Shown here in pieces: positions 54,957 through 64,000 of a stretch of DNA of 64,000 nucleotides. The DNA is taken from assembly GCA_037349105.1 (NCBI GenBank), contig JAYJMM010000094.1, forward strand, positions 1,922,001 through 1,986,000. The letters run 5' to 3'. The stretch comes from Limnomonas spitsbergensis. Lineage: Eukaryota > Chlorophyta > Chlorophyceae > Chlamydomonadales. A program made the position numbers and the translations under genes. Each line of letters begins with the position of its first letter. Positions within the stretch are counted from its first letter, which is position 1. Under the pieces are notes generated by a model that saw nothing but the letters and a program-made list of their open reading frames with translations, searched no databases and was not told the DNA's origin.

Positions 54957-55240
54957 GTCAATGACGTTACACCTCTGGGCCCGCTCAAAGCTCGTGGGCG
55001 CCCAACTGTTCGGAAGGAAAAAAACAAAGAAAAACTAAAATGTAATCCCCACATGTAATACCAACATTACCAAAATTAGAGACCCTTCACTACCTCCCTA
55101 CTTGGAATATCTTCGCAATACACCATCAGGCCTTTCCACATTTTCCCCCTATCTTCACCATATCCCCCAAAATCAAACAGTTGGGCGCCCACGCGGCCGA
55201 GCCTTTTGAGCTGGTACCAGAGGTGTGCTGTCACTGATTG
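54957..55240. mobile_element. 284-bp MITE with both ends of the 65-bp family
   Basis: It starts TGTCAATGACGTTACACC..GGGCGCCCAACTG and ends with the inverted counterpart CAGTTGGGCGCCCACGCGG..AGGTGTGCTGTCACTGA. The interior is AT-rich and non-coding. This copy shows the family's two-ended structure directly. Confidence 0.8.
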
Positions 55241-55574
55241 AAAATCTTCAGACACTTTCTCAAATAGAAGATCTAGACCCTGAACTCCTGAGCTCCATTC
55301 CTACCCCTCAGACTCATGCATCCCGCAGCCATTGGGAAATCAACTGGGCCGATCTGTCCCTGACACTGGCAGCAATGTTAGGCGCCCACGCGGCCGAGCC
55401 TCTTTTATCAGGGCCCAGAGGTGTAACGTCATTGACTCGTGCGCCGCACACACAACCTCCACACTAACCGCAGGGACAGGAGTGAAGCAATTTCTTCAGG
55501 GTTTCATTATACGTTTCAACTTAAATGATCTGAATCGAATGATATTTTTCTTCTGTTCTGGGTGGATGACGTAG

Positions 55575-55925
55575 ATCATGCCATTCCTGCACGTCTTATT
55601 AAGCAATGAAAGTCAATGCATGCACAATTGCACATGTGCTGCCCTGGTGCACTGCCATGCGAGTCTGTGTAGGCCCGATCATGCCAGTCCTGCAGGTCAT
55701 GCTAAGCAATGCGAGTCTATGCAGGCAAATGTGATGCCCTGGTGCACCGCCATCCGAGTCTGTGCAGGCTTATAAGCTACCTTGCCATGCGAGTCTATTC
55801 AGGCCCACACGTAGCCCTACCATGACAGTCTTCGCAGACCCATGCACCGCCAAGCCGTGCGAGTCTATGCAGGCCCATGCTATACTGCCATGCTTTTCTA
55901 GTATTCTGTACAGGCCTGTGCGCTT
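55575..55925. repeat. Degenerate ~60-bp repeat (tgccatgcgagtctatgcaggcc)
   Basis: At least six units share GCGAGTCTATGCAGGCC-like cores. Confidence 0.75.
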
Positions 55926-55929
55926 TTAA

Positions 55930-56270
55930 AAGCGACCAAGGGCGTGTGGACATTCAATTTCGGTGTTGGCGGGGATAGGGTTAGAAAGAAAGAAATAAAT
56001 CGCCTGGACGCGTCTTAAGGAATACGAAATTGGTAAACGGCTAATGGACGAGGTAACATGACATACCCCCTGTCAAGAACGCCAGGTATGAACTTGCCAG
56101 GGATGAAAGGTACAGGTCGCTGAGTCTCACAACGTCTCACAACTTTTTATATCGCGAAATAGTGTTCCCCTTATGCAATGATGTCTATGGTCGAATCGGG
56201 TCCGCAGCCTGAGGCTAATCGCTAGCGTCCACCCGATTTCGCAGCGGTAAGATGCATCCCGCCTAGAGAA
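55930..56270. other. Intergenic DNA, no gene seen
   Basis: Unique sequence without a recognisable frame. Confidence 0.5.
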
Positions 56271-56279
56271 ACAGCAGAC

Positions 56280-57052
56280 GAGCTAGTTGATCAGAACTTC
56301 GTGGATGCCAGAATTCTAGTCGAAGACGGGCTTCAGTTCAACCGCCAGGGATGCAGTGACGAGCCTCTTTGCTGCCCTCATGGCTTTTTGGCCAGCTCAC
56401 TTCCTGCTCTTCTGGCTCTCATCTGCAAAAAGAATTAGCCTCGTTTAGCCACCTCAGGTCAGCTGGAACAGCAGGGACAGCTAGTGCTGGAGACACAGCG
56501 GGGCGAGCAGCTGGGACGGTGGAGACGGCAACTAAGGGCAGCAGGGTCAGCAGGGTGGCCACAACTGTCAAGCCGTGCAGTCCTCAAGCAGAGGCCAAGT
56601 GAAACCAACCGTGCAAAGGCCTTGGTTAAAGCTCTCTATGAGGATGCCTTGTGGTCTGTAGCTGCTGTGTGCATATGCAAAACAATTGCCCTGGGCGTGC
56701 ATGCTTATGCAAACTCGCTCGCACTGCTCACAGCGAGCTGCGCGTGGTCTTAAACGGAGATTGCCAGCACACCTCAGACGGGCAAGTGGTAGGAAGACTC
56801 CGGGGAAGCACGCCAGGCAGCTGTCGCCACAGCGGTAGGCAGAGCACCAGCCAATGCGCATGCACTCGGCCTCATTGACGGGCCGGTTGTGCACCAGCTT
56901 GACAACACAGCCAGCTCGGTTGGCGCCTCTTCACAAGTCCTTAGGCGGGCCATCTCGGAGGAGGACAAGCGGCGTTTCATCCGCCGCAAAGACGACGCAC
57001 AGTCCATAGGGGCGGTTGCGCTGCAACCACTGGCAGGGCACATTCCAGCCTA
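56280..57052 (+). CDS. Possible gene (three candidate exons), function unknown
   Basis: Plus-strand protein-like blocks: ILVEDGLQFNRQGCSDEPLC (about 56316-56440), QLEQQGQLVLETQRGEQLGR..RAKALVKALYEDALW (about 56460-56660, helical) and DSGEARQAAVATAVGRAPAN..SEEDKRRFIRRKDDAQSIGA, ending in TAA at 57050-57052. The last block has no ATG in frame, so it needs an upstream exon. AATAAAC lies 13 bp after the stop. Junctions are unresolved. Confidence 0.4.
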
Positions 57053-57390
57053 AACAGAAAGTGAATAAACTAAGAGCGGATGCGCTATGCACTCAAGCAG
57101 CTTTTCGGTTAGGACTTCTTAATTTGATCAATTACAAACTGTTTTACAGCTAGATAACCTAGGCCATATCAAAGATCAACTCACGCCGGTAGGCACCAAG
57201 CCTAAACAGAAAGTGAGTCAACAGACAGCGGCTGCGCAATGCAATTAAGCAGCCTTCCGGCCAGGTTTCTCCATTTATCCAATAACATCCTCCTTACAGC
57301 CAGGTACCTTGAGCCAGACTGCAGATCCACTGAGGTCGGTAGGCACCAAGCCTAAAAAGAAAGTGAAACACCTGACAGCAGCAGGTGCGT
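57045..57390 (+). repeat. Three ~150-bp copies of the 3' end of the 57.05-kb gene
   Basis: CCTAAACAGAAAGTGAATAA at 57049 recurs as GCCTAAACAGAAAGTGAGTC (57206) and GCCTAAAAAGAAAGTGAAAC (57349), each followed by 'agcggctgcgcaatgca'-like sequence. Confidence 0.8.
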
Positions 57391-57439
57391 AAGAATGTAA
57401 GATGAAGAACCCTAAGTGGGGGCGCTGAGCGCAATCAGT

Positions 57440-58910
57440 TCCGCTGCTGCATTTCTGTATGAACATGTGCCTTATAAGCAGCTCTATGCTACTAAAATCA
57501 TGATGTGGGTGCCGGTATGATGCAATCTCATGCTTGAGCATGTGGCTAACAACCGCACCAGTGTTCACAAGCACGGATTGGGACAACACCTAGACCAGCC
57601 ATCGGCCGGTTGTCCCCGCAACTCGCATTTGAGTATGGAACTAGCTGCAGCGACAACTCAATGCTACACATATTATAATGTGGGTATCCTGCAATACCTG
57701 GTTGAGCACAAGGCTAACAACTGCACCAGTGGTGCACCTACGCTGATTAACACCACACATGGAGCGGGTTGCGACCGGTTGTCCCCGCAGCGCATTTGAG
57801 AATGGACCTGTGCCGCATCGTCAGCTCAATGCTACTGATATCATGTTGTGGGTATCATGCATGCTCCTGGTTGAGCATGTAGCTAGCAATTGCACCGGTG
57901 CAACACCTGTGCTGATTGGGACCACACATGGACTGGCCTTCCACCGGTTGCCCCCGCAGCGCCTTTTAGTAAGGACCAGTACCGCAGCGGCAGCTCAATG
58001 CTACTGCTATCATTATGTGGGTATCCTGCAATCCCCTGGTTGGGAACAAGGCTAACAGGTTCACCAGTGTTGCACCTATGCTGATTGGGACCACACCTAG
58101 GCCGGCCTACGGCCGGTTGCCCCCTCAGCGCGAATTTGAGAATGGACGTGTGCTGCAGCGGCGGCACAATGCTACTGTTGTCACTATGTGGGTATCATGC
58201 AATCCCCTGGCTGGGCACAAGGCTAACAGCTGCACTAGTGTTGCACCTATGCTGATTGGGACTACACCAAGACCGGGCTACGGCCGGTTCTCCCCGCAGC
58301 GCGCATTTGAGAATGGACATGTGCTGCAGCGGCGGCACAATGCTACTGATGCCACTATGTGGGTATCATGCAATCCCCTGGCTGGGCACAAGGCTAACAG
58401 CTGCACCAGTGTTGCATTTGTGCTGAATGGGACCACACATGACACATGGACCAGCCTACAGCCGGTTGCCCCCGCAGCACGCATTTAGGTATGGACCTGT
58501 GCCGTAGCGGCATCCCGATGCTCCTGATATCATGTTGTGAGTATTATGCATGCTCTAGGATGAGCATGTAGCTAACAGCTGCACAGTACTGCACTTGCGC
58601 AGATTGGGACCGCACATGGACTGGCCTACCGCCCGTTACCCCCCCAGAGCGCATTAGAGTATAGATATATGCTGCAGTGCTACTGACATCATGCTGTGGA
58701 TATCATGCAAGCTCCTGGTTGGGCATGAGGCTGCGGTACCAGTAACAACTGCACCGGTATTATTGCACATGCGCTGATTGGGACCATACCTGAACCGGTC
58801 TTCGGTATGCCCTTGCAGCGCACACCTGAGTATAGACCTGAGCAACAACGGCAAATCAATGCTGCAGGTTTGATGCTGCAGGCACCATGCTGGCTCCTGG
58901 TTGGGCTGTA
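57440..58910. repeat. ~175-bp satellite, about eight monomers
   Basis: Monomers begin near 57450, 57620, 57785, 57960, 58128, 58303, 58480, 58650 and 58820, with the core GAGAATGGACNTGTGCTGCAG..GGGTATCATGCAATCCCCTGG..GATTGGGACCACAC. The period is close to nucleosome repeat length. Small open frames in it are artefacts. Confidence 0.9.
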
Positions 58911-58929
58911 GGTGCCTGTAAAGCTGCAA

Positions 58930-59999
58930 TGGTGATCACCGATGGTGATTCACCTGCAGCTTGCACCGACCGGTAATGACGAACCGTTGAGCATGGGTAT
59001 CCGTATGGTATGGGGATGTTAAAGCTATCGCGCCCTAGCTGCGCCCAGAACAGGCATGGACCCGAAACCCGAAGTTAGCCAAGGGCCCACGGGTCGACTT
59101 CGAACCTCTCGTAGGCGACAGCTACGTGACCCGCGCTAGATCCTGTGCAGTGCGAAGTACTTATCACAGCCCAATATATTTCCAATAGCAAGAAAGCAAC
59201 GTGTTTTTTGCCGGAACGCGCAGTGTCATCGACTGTACCTTTCATTCCTGGCAATTCCATACCTGGCGCGCCAGCTGGCGTTCTGGGGTGACATACCGGT
59301 AGTGCTCCGGAACCTGCGGAAACGAATGCAGGTGGGAGGTCAGACTGAAATGAGGGATCTGATGAGGGATGGCTTATTCCTCTCCCCCGATACATTTTAA
59401 TATCCTCCATCTTCTGTTTCAGCTTAATATTTCGCCCTTCATCCACCGCCCCCGCTCCGCATTGCAGCCATGCAGAGCCGCCGCAGCCAAGCACGGTGTA
59501 CTTGGTTGTCCAACACCGGTGAGGGCCTTGAGAAGCATGTCGATACTCTTTTCAATGCATCCATTCGATACACTGATCGGATAGGAAGACCTCAAAACTA
59601 GGAAATGCTGAGTATCGGAATAACCCTTGACGAAGATGAATGCATTACGTTTTGTATAAGCAGTGCAGTCCAGCTTGTGCCTCGTGCAATACAGATTTGT
59701 GTCTTACATGACTGATATGATAAGCTAGGGGTTCAATGACTGGCTAGTCTGAACAAAACCACCCAACTAGCCACATTGCTTGGCTTGGAAAAAATAATTT
59801 CCTGGGTTCCGAACTGCCTGCATGCACTAGGGAACCTGAAGGACACGAAATAATGAAAAATTGCGGAAATTTCGATACTTGAGGTCTTGTGTCATTTACC
59901 CTTGCATGAACCATGCACAATTTGAATGTCATCTCGATGGGATTTGAAGATTGTCTGCTTGTTAATCTTGATATGGAATATGGGACCCCTACCTGATCA
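58930..59999. other. Region upstream of the LRR gene; one doubtful minus-strand frame
   Basis: The minus frame 59075-59494 contains KLKQKMEDIKMYRGRGISHP and a Pro-rich stretch; it could be an exon, but I find no partner. 59600-59990 is unremarkable DNA. Confidence 0.35.
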
Positions 60000-61769
60000 A
60001 TGGGAGATGCATGTGCAGGCTTCAACTTCTCAGCGTCCCCCCCTCCCCCCTTACACCTTGCAGATCAGCACGACTACATCTCAGACCTCCCTGCAAATCT
60101 GTTGGACAAGATCTTTTGCCTTCTGGGATGTGGATCAAGGTCCATTCGCGCAACCTCAAAACGACTCCGAGACGCCTACGACCTCGACAACAATCGACTG
60201 GTGCTTGTGAGCACGCCTGTGCCATCCCTCAATCGGGTGGACCGGGAACTCCGCCTCGCGGCTCTCCGAAGTATCGTCTCGCGCACAGCCAGTTTGACCC
60301 ATGTGAAGCTGATCGGTGGGATCAATCAACGCTTCATTTCCAGCCTGCGTATTCCCTGGAGCCAGATCAAAAGGCTGCATATCCAAGATGAAGGATTTCT
60401 CCGCAGTATCCCCATTGACGGGCCTTTCGCCTCACTACAGCATCTGGATCTTTCGGGATGCTCACGATTAGAAAGCATGGCCACGTTTACACCATACCAT
60501 AGGGCGCTGCACCATCTCAACCTCAGTTATTGTAGCAATGTGGCAGACTTGTCCTCCGGCTCATCCCTATCAGCTTGTGTTGCGCTGCAACATCTCAACC
60601 TCAGCTGGTGCAGCGGCGTTGGAGATATGTCTGCTTTGTCAGCTTTAAATAGGCTGCAACATCTTGACATCAGGGAATGCACCAACGTAAGAGACTTGTC
60701 TGCCTTGTCAGCTTGCGTTGCCTTGCAACACCTCAACTTCAGCGGATGCGTCAACGTGAGAGACTTGTCTGTCTTGTCAGCTTGCGTTGCCTTGCAACAC
60801 CTCAACTTCAGCGGATGCGCCAACGTGAGAGACTTGACAGCCTTGTCAGCTTGTGTTGTGCTGCAACACCTCGAGTTGAGCGGTTGCTGTGATGTGGGAG
60901 CATTATCAGCCTTGTCAGCTTGTGTGGTACTGCAGCATCTCAACCTCAGGTGTTGCACCAACTTGAGAGACTTATCAGCCTTGTCAGCTTGTGTTGCCTT
61001 GCAACATCTTAACCTCACGGGTTGTAGTCTCGTGAGAGACTTGTCAGCCTTGACAGGTTGTGTTTTGCTTCGACATCTCAACCTCCAATTATGCAACAAC
61101 GTGAGAGACTTGTCAGCCTTGTCAGCTTGTGTTGTGCTGCAACATCTCGACCTCTACAACTGCATAAACTTGGAGGACTTGTCAGCCTTGTCAGCTTGTG
61201 TTGCACTGCAACATCTCAGACTCCAGTCGTGCAGCAATGTGAGAGACGTGTCAGCCTTGTCAGCTTGTGTTGCACTGCAACATCTGGACCTCTGCTACTG
61301 CATAAACGTGGAGGACTTGTCAGCCTTGTCAGCTTGTGTTGCACTGCAACATCTCAGACTCCAGTCGTGCAGCAATGTGAGAGACGTGTCAGCCTTGTCA
61401 GCTTGTGTTGCACTGCAACATCTGGACCTCTGCTACTGCATAAACGTGGAGGACTTGTCAGCCTTGTCAGCTTGTGTTGCACTGCAACATCTCAGACTCC
61501 AATCGTGCAGCAATGTGAGAGACGTGTCAGCCTTGTCAGCTTGTGTTGCGTTGCAACATCTCGACCTCGGCTGTTGCCGAAAAGTGAACAACTTGTCATC
61601 AGTATTGTCAGCTTGTGTTGCACTGCAACTTCTCGACCTCGGGGGATGCTACATCTGCAAGACTGACCGGGCGGCCCTGTCCACCCTGTCAACGACAATA
61701 GTACGACACGTATGTAACTTGAACGGAGTCCCAGTTTCAAGAGGCTTAGACAACTTCATCTGGAATTAA
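60000..61769 (+). CDS. F-box/leucine-rich-repeat protein
   Basis: 589 residues without interruption. Residues about 24-65 (DYISDLPANLLDKIFCLLGC..ATSKRLRDAYD) look like an F-box, which docks on Skp1 of SCF ubiquitin ligases. From about residue 145 to 570 there are 18 repeats of 23 residues with consensus CxNVRDLSALSACVALQHLN, the cysteine-containing AMN1/FBXL type. Three tandem 138-bp units (two LRRs each, 61189-61602) are almost identical. The first ~15 codons are Pro/Ser-rich, and an acceptor-like TGCAG lies at 60014-60018, so the true N-terminus may come from an upstream exon. Likely a substrate-binding subunit; target unknown. Confidence 0.85.
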   Translation: MGDACAGFNFSASPPPPLHLADQHDYISDLPANLLDKIFCLLGCGSRSIRATSKRLRDAYDLDNNRLVLVSTPVPSLNRVDRELRLAALRSIVSRTASLTHVKLIGGINQRFISSLRIPWSQIKRLHIQDEGFLRSIPIDGPFASLQHLDLSGCSRLESMATFTPYHRALHHLNLSYCSNVADLSSGSSLSACVALQHLNLSWCSGVGDMSALSALNRLQHLDIRECTNVRDLSALSACVALQHLNFSGCVNVRDLSVLSACVALQHLNFSGCANVRDLTALSACVVLQHLELSGCCDVGALSALSACVVLQHLNLRCCTNLRDLSALSACVALQHLNLTGCSLVRDLSALTGCVLLRHLNLQLCNNVRDLSALSACVVLQHLDLYNCINLEDLSALSACVALQHLRLQSCSNVRDVSALSACVALQHLDLCYCINVEDLSALSACVALQHLRLQSCSNVRDVSALSACVALQHLDLCYCINVEDLSALSACVALQHLRLQSCSNVRDVSALSACVALQHLDLGCCRKVNNLSSVLSACVALQLLDLGGCYICKTDRAALSTLSTTIVRHVCNLNGVPVSRGLDNFIWN

Positions 61770-61925
61770 GCGTTAACCCAAGCCCTGAGGCTAATTTCTT
61801 TAGCTCTTATGGTTGGGGGTGTATGTTTTAATTTCTTGAGCTCTTTTGCAAGGGAAGATGTGCACTGCCCTCATGTTCAACATTTCCCTGGCATTTCTCT
61901 TGTTCTTGCGAAGCCTTAGTGTACC
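61770..61925. terminator. 3' flank of the LRR gene
   Basis: T-rich sequence after the TAA at 61767-61769. I see no clear AATAAA; the position of polyadenylation is unknown. Confidence 0.25.
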
Positions 61926-62330
61926 GTACAATTGATTTGCCTGCGCAAACACCTCCAACAAGTAGTTTTTATTTATTGGAACATGCCGAAATCATGTTTT
62001 GTTAAGGCGCTGAGGGCTGAAATCAACTGTTTTAAAGCCATGCATGCCCCAGCTGAAAAATGCCCCTGATCGCGCTCATGGTCTGTGTGATCCTTATTTC
62101 ACTGCACGCTAATGTTGCTTGGTCTACTGTATCGTTGCTGATGGATCAAGTGTACCGGTAGTGCCGTAAATGTGTGGAGCTGGAAGTATGGGGCTACTCA
62201 TGATCTGTTTAATATCGCGTTCTAAGCTGCAGCAACGTCTATTGAGTATTTGTTTGAGTACCTTATTTTAGTAAGCCGCGAAGGCAAATCAACGTTTACG
62301 TCCTGCGGAGGCAAAGGACGTCTGCGGTAT
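61925..62330. mobile_element. MITE, copy 2
   Basis: Same element as 25920-26360: GATTTGCCTGCGCAAACACC left arm, 'aaggcgctgagggctgaaatcaa', 'aagccgcgaaggcaaatcaa' and GGACGTCTGCGGTA right end. Confidence 0.75.
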
Positions 62331-64000
62331 GATCTATCTAATTAGTTCATGTTTTCTACCATGAGGTGAATATTTATATAACCTCCTAGTTATGGCAATG
62401 GCAACGGATTGCTACTCCCCTTCGGCTAAATAGGATAAAGAGATTTTGTGGGTTGGAGTCAACTTCCGCATTGACCTTATTCAGGTCTTGTTCTTGCGTG
62501 CCCTGGATATTCAATAGTTTTGACAGTTTTTTCTTGTGTGGTCCAGTCTGTCTGCTTACATCGGCAGGGCATCCCTGAATGCCTCATTGGTCGCAAGTAC
62601 CCCTTTGATGTTTCTGCATGGATGACACATCGGGACTTCAGTTGTCAATTCTGGCTCTTATAAAAGAGCCTTGCATGGGCTTGGGGACTGACAATGCCAT
62701 GGGACATGAACATGAGCCATGTCCATGCCGGTAGCAATGCCGGTACGGTAGCGATTCAATGGACACGGAGGGAAATTGTGATGGGCAGTTGTTTAAGTGT
62801 TGGGCCGCTAATCTATCAAACAGATTATTGGCTTATTTAACTATTTTGGGTACCACTGGTGGTATTATTGCCATTAGGAGGGCTTAAATATCCGTCCATG
62901 TATCTTTATCCCGGGTTCAAATAATGATTCAGCTAGAATTCAGACTTCCCGGATTAACTTGTTTAAAAATGACGTTACACCTCTGGGCTCGCTCACTTAT
63001 TAAGGCCGGCCCCGTCGGCTAACAAAAAGTCTGCTAATGAGGAAACTCAAGGGAGAAGAAAAGAAAGGAAAAGAGTCCCCACCCATTCTCCACTAGTTTC
63101 TAGATTACTTATGCAACATTGAAATCGCTCACTTACAGAAGTTTCACACCCGGTACTCAATGATTTATACAACACAGTTCACACTTTACTCGCTTAAGTT
63201 ACGCATCACATTGTGCCTCACCCAGTTCACAATTTAAAAAAAAATCTTTATCTCGTTGAAGTGTCGCTCACGCATCACACAGTTTTTACACAGACGTATA
63301 CAATTTCACTTAGATCTTCTTCTTTCCTTCTTAATTTTCCTAGGAGGCGTCCAACCGAACTCTTTGCACCCACGTCATGTTCTATGGCTGGGGCTAATCT
63401 TCTGCACCATGGGGTTCATTACCATGCTACTGCTCAGTGGTTGTGTGTTGGTTGCTTGCCCAGGGGGGTCACTGGTTTTCGCTCGCTGTCCTAGCGTATT
63501 TAGTGCATGTACCGGTTTACGGGCGCAAGTCCCATGCATCAAATATGATGCCCTGTTGGACTGTAAAAACTTCACTTCACCCTCCAAACATCAGCAAAAA
63601 TGACAGGAAATTCGAATCCCCAGCCCATTCAGAAACTATCTAGCCCTAAAAGTCGGACCACATCTTCCACAACTAAAAGCCAGAGCCTGAGAGCCAAGAA
63701 ATAATTGTCCCACTAAACACCGAAGTCAGAGTTAGTTGTGTTTCTCACTCCTTCCGGAGCAAGCAATCATACTGTACTCCTCCATTTTGCTGTGACTTAA
63801 CAGGGTGTGAGGCCTGCCGCCCAACCCTTTAAGCCTGAGATGCAAACACAAAAAACAGCCCAGGTGCGCATGTGGCCCTCGTCCTCAGCAGATCAGCTTG
63901 AGAAAAGTTGAGGAGGAACAAGAAAGGCTCGCGACCGGCAAGCACTCACATGGCCGCAAAAACTGACAGGGAGGGGGGCACTCAGCAGGGGAGGCACCTG
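62330..64000. other. Intergenic DNA with dispersed-repeat ends, no gene seen
   Basis: 62967-63090 is a left end of the 65-bp family with body sequence like 54074-54200. 63490-63575 is an inverted copy of the 53446 dispersed repeat. The short frames at 63213-63640 overlap these repeats and are not convincing. 63650-64000 is unremarkable. Confidence 0.5.

Noticed and set aside
58015..58488. 157-codon frame
   Set aside because: It lies wholly in the ~175-bp satellite and repeats itself with each monomer.
59030..59160. Possible 5S rRNA or tRNA-like sequence
   Set aside because: The 'ccgaagttagccaaggg' block suggested a structured RNA, but I could not form a 5S or tRNA fold or find the required internal promoter boxes.
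63213..63643. Possible membrane protein (LLLSFLIFLGG)
   Set aside because: It overlaps dispersed repeat ends shared with 53.4 and 54.1 kb and has no splice or family support.
1..64000. tRNA genes
   Set aside because: I looked for A/B-box and T-arm patterns on both strands and found none I would defend by eye; a covariance-model scan would be decisive.

Overview
The window is nuclear DNA of a eukaryote. Genes are split by phase-consistent GT-AG introns (a few GC-AG), intergenic and intronic DNA is full of tandem repeats and short inverted-repeat elements, and plant/green-algal type telomere-like motifs (TTTAGGG) occur inside introns. A prasinophyte-like green alga (Pyramimonadales, perhaps Cymbomonas) is my best guess. 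That is inference from style, not an identification.

Layout. (1) 1-18.8 kb: a minus-strand prolyl oligopeptidase (S9A) gene. I place 14 internal exons (157-18679) whose phases all agree; the catalytic C-terminus runs off the left edge and the first exon is not found. About 92% of the span is intron, and most introns are filled with tandem repeats. Many of these are copies of the neighbouring exon edge together with its splice site. (2) 18.8-27.7 kb: MITE-like elements, a decayed plus-strand coding region (21.4-22.1 kb) and a complete four-exon minus-strand gene for an unknown 218-residue protein (24164-25537). (3) 27.9-40.7 kb: a 12.8-kb element bounded by ~1-kb inverted repeats that carry their own subterminal tandem repeats. 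It encodes an HNH endonuclease-like protein (frameshifted), a coiled-coil/membrane protein, a tyrosine recombinase, a RuvC-like Holliday-junction resolvase, a small acidic protein and a four-exon CxxC...CxxxH protein. (4) 40.8-53.4 kb: a small MITE, then a ten-exon plus-strand gene (42353-53408) resembling the FAM114 family, again with exon-edge copies, nested MITEs and a 26-bp minisatellite in its introns. (5) 53.4-59.9 kb: dispersed inverted-repeat elements, a possible gene fragment (56.3-57.05 kb) and a ~175-bp satellite. (6) 60.0-61.8 kb: an F-box/leucine-rich-repeat protein with 18 LRRs. (7) 61.8-64 kb: a second copy of the 25.9-kb MITE and other dispersed repeats.

Two things stand out. 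First, three unrelated host genes carry tandem arrays that duplicate exon-intron junctions: up to 32 extra donor-like sites in one intron, and three near-identical acceptors in another. This suggests introns here grow by tandem duplication seeded at splice junctions. Second, the 12.8-kb element combines a tyrosine recombinase with a RuvC-like resolvase and an HNH protein between long complex inverted repeats, with no capsid gene that I can recognise. It looks like a large mobile element, or the remnant of a polinton-like-virus lineage, of a kind I cannot name.
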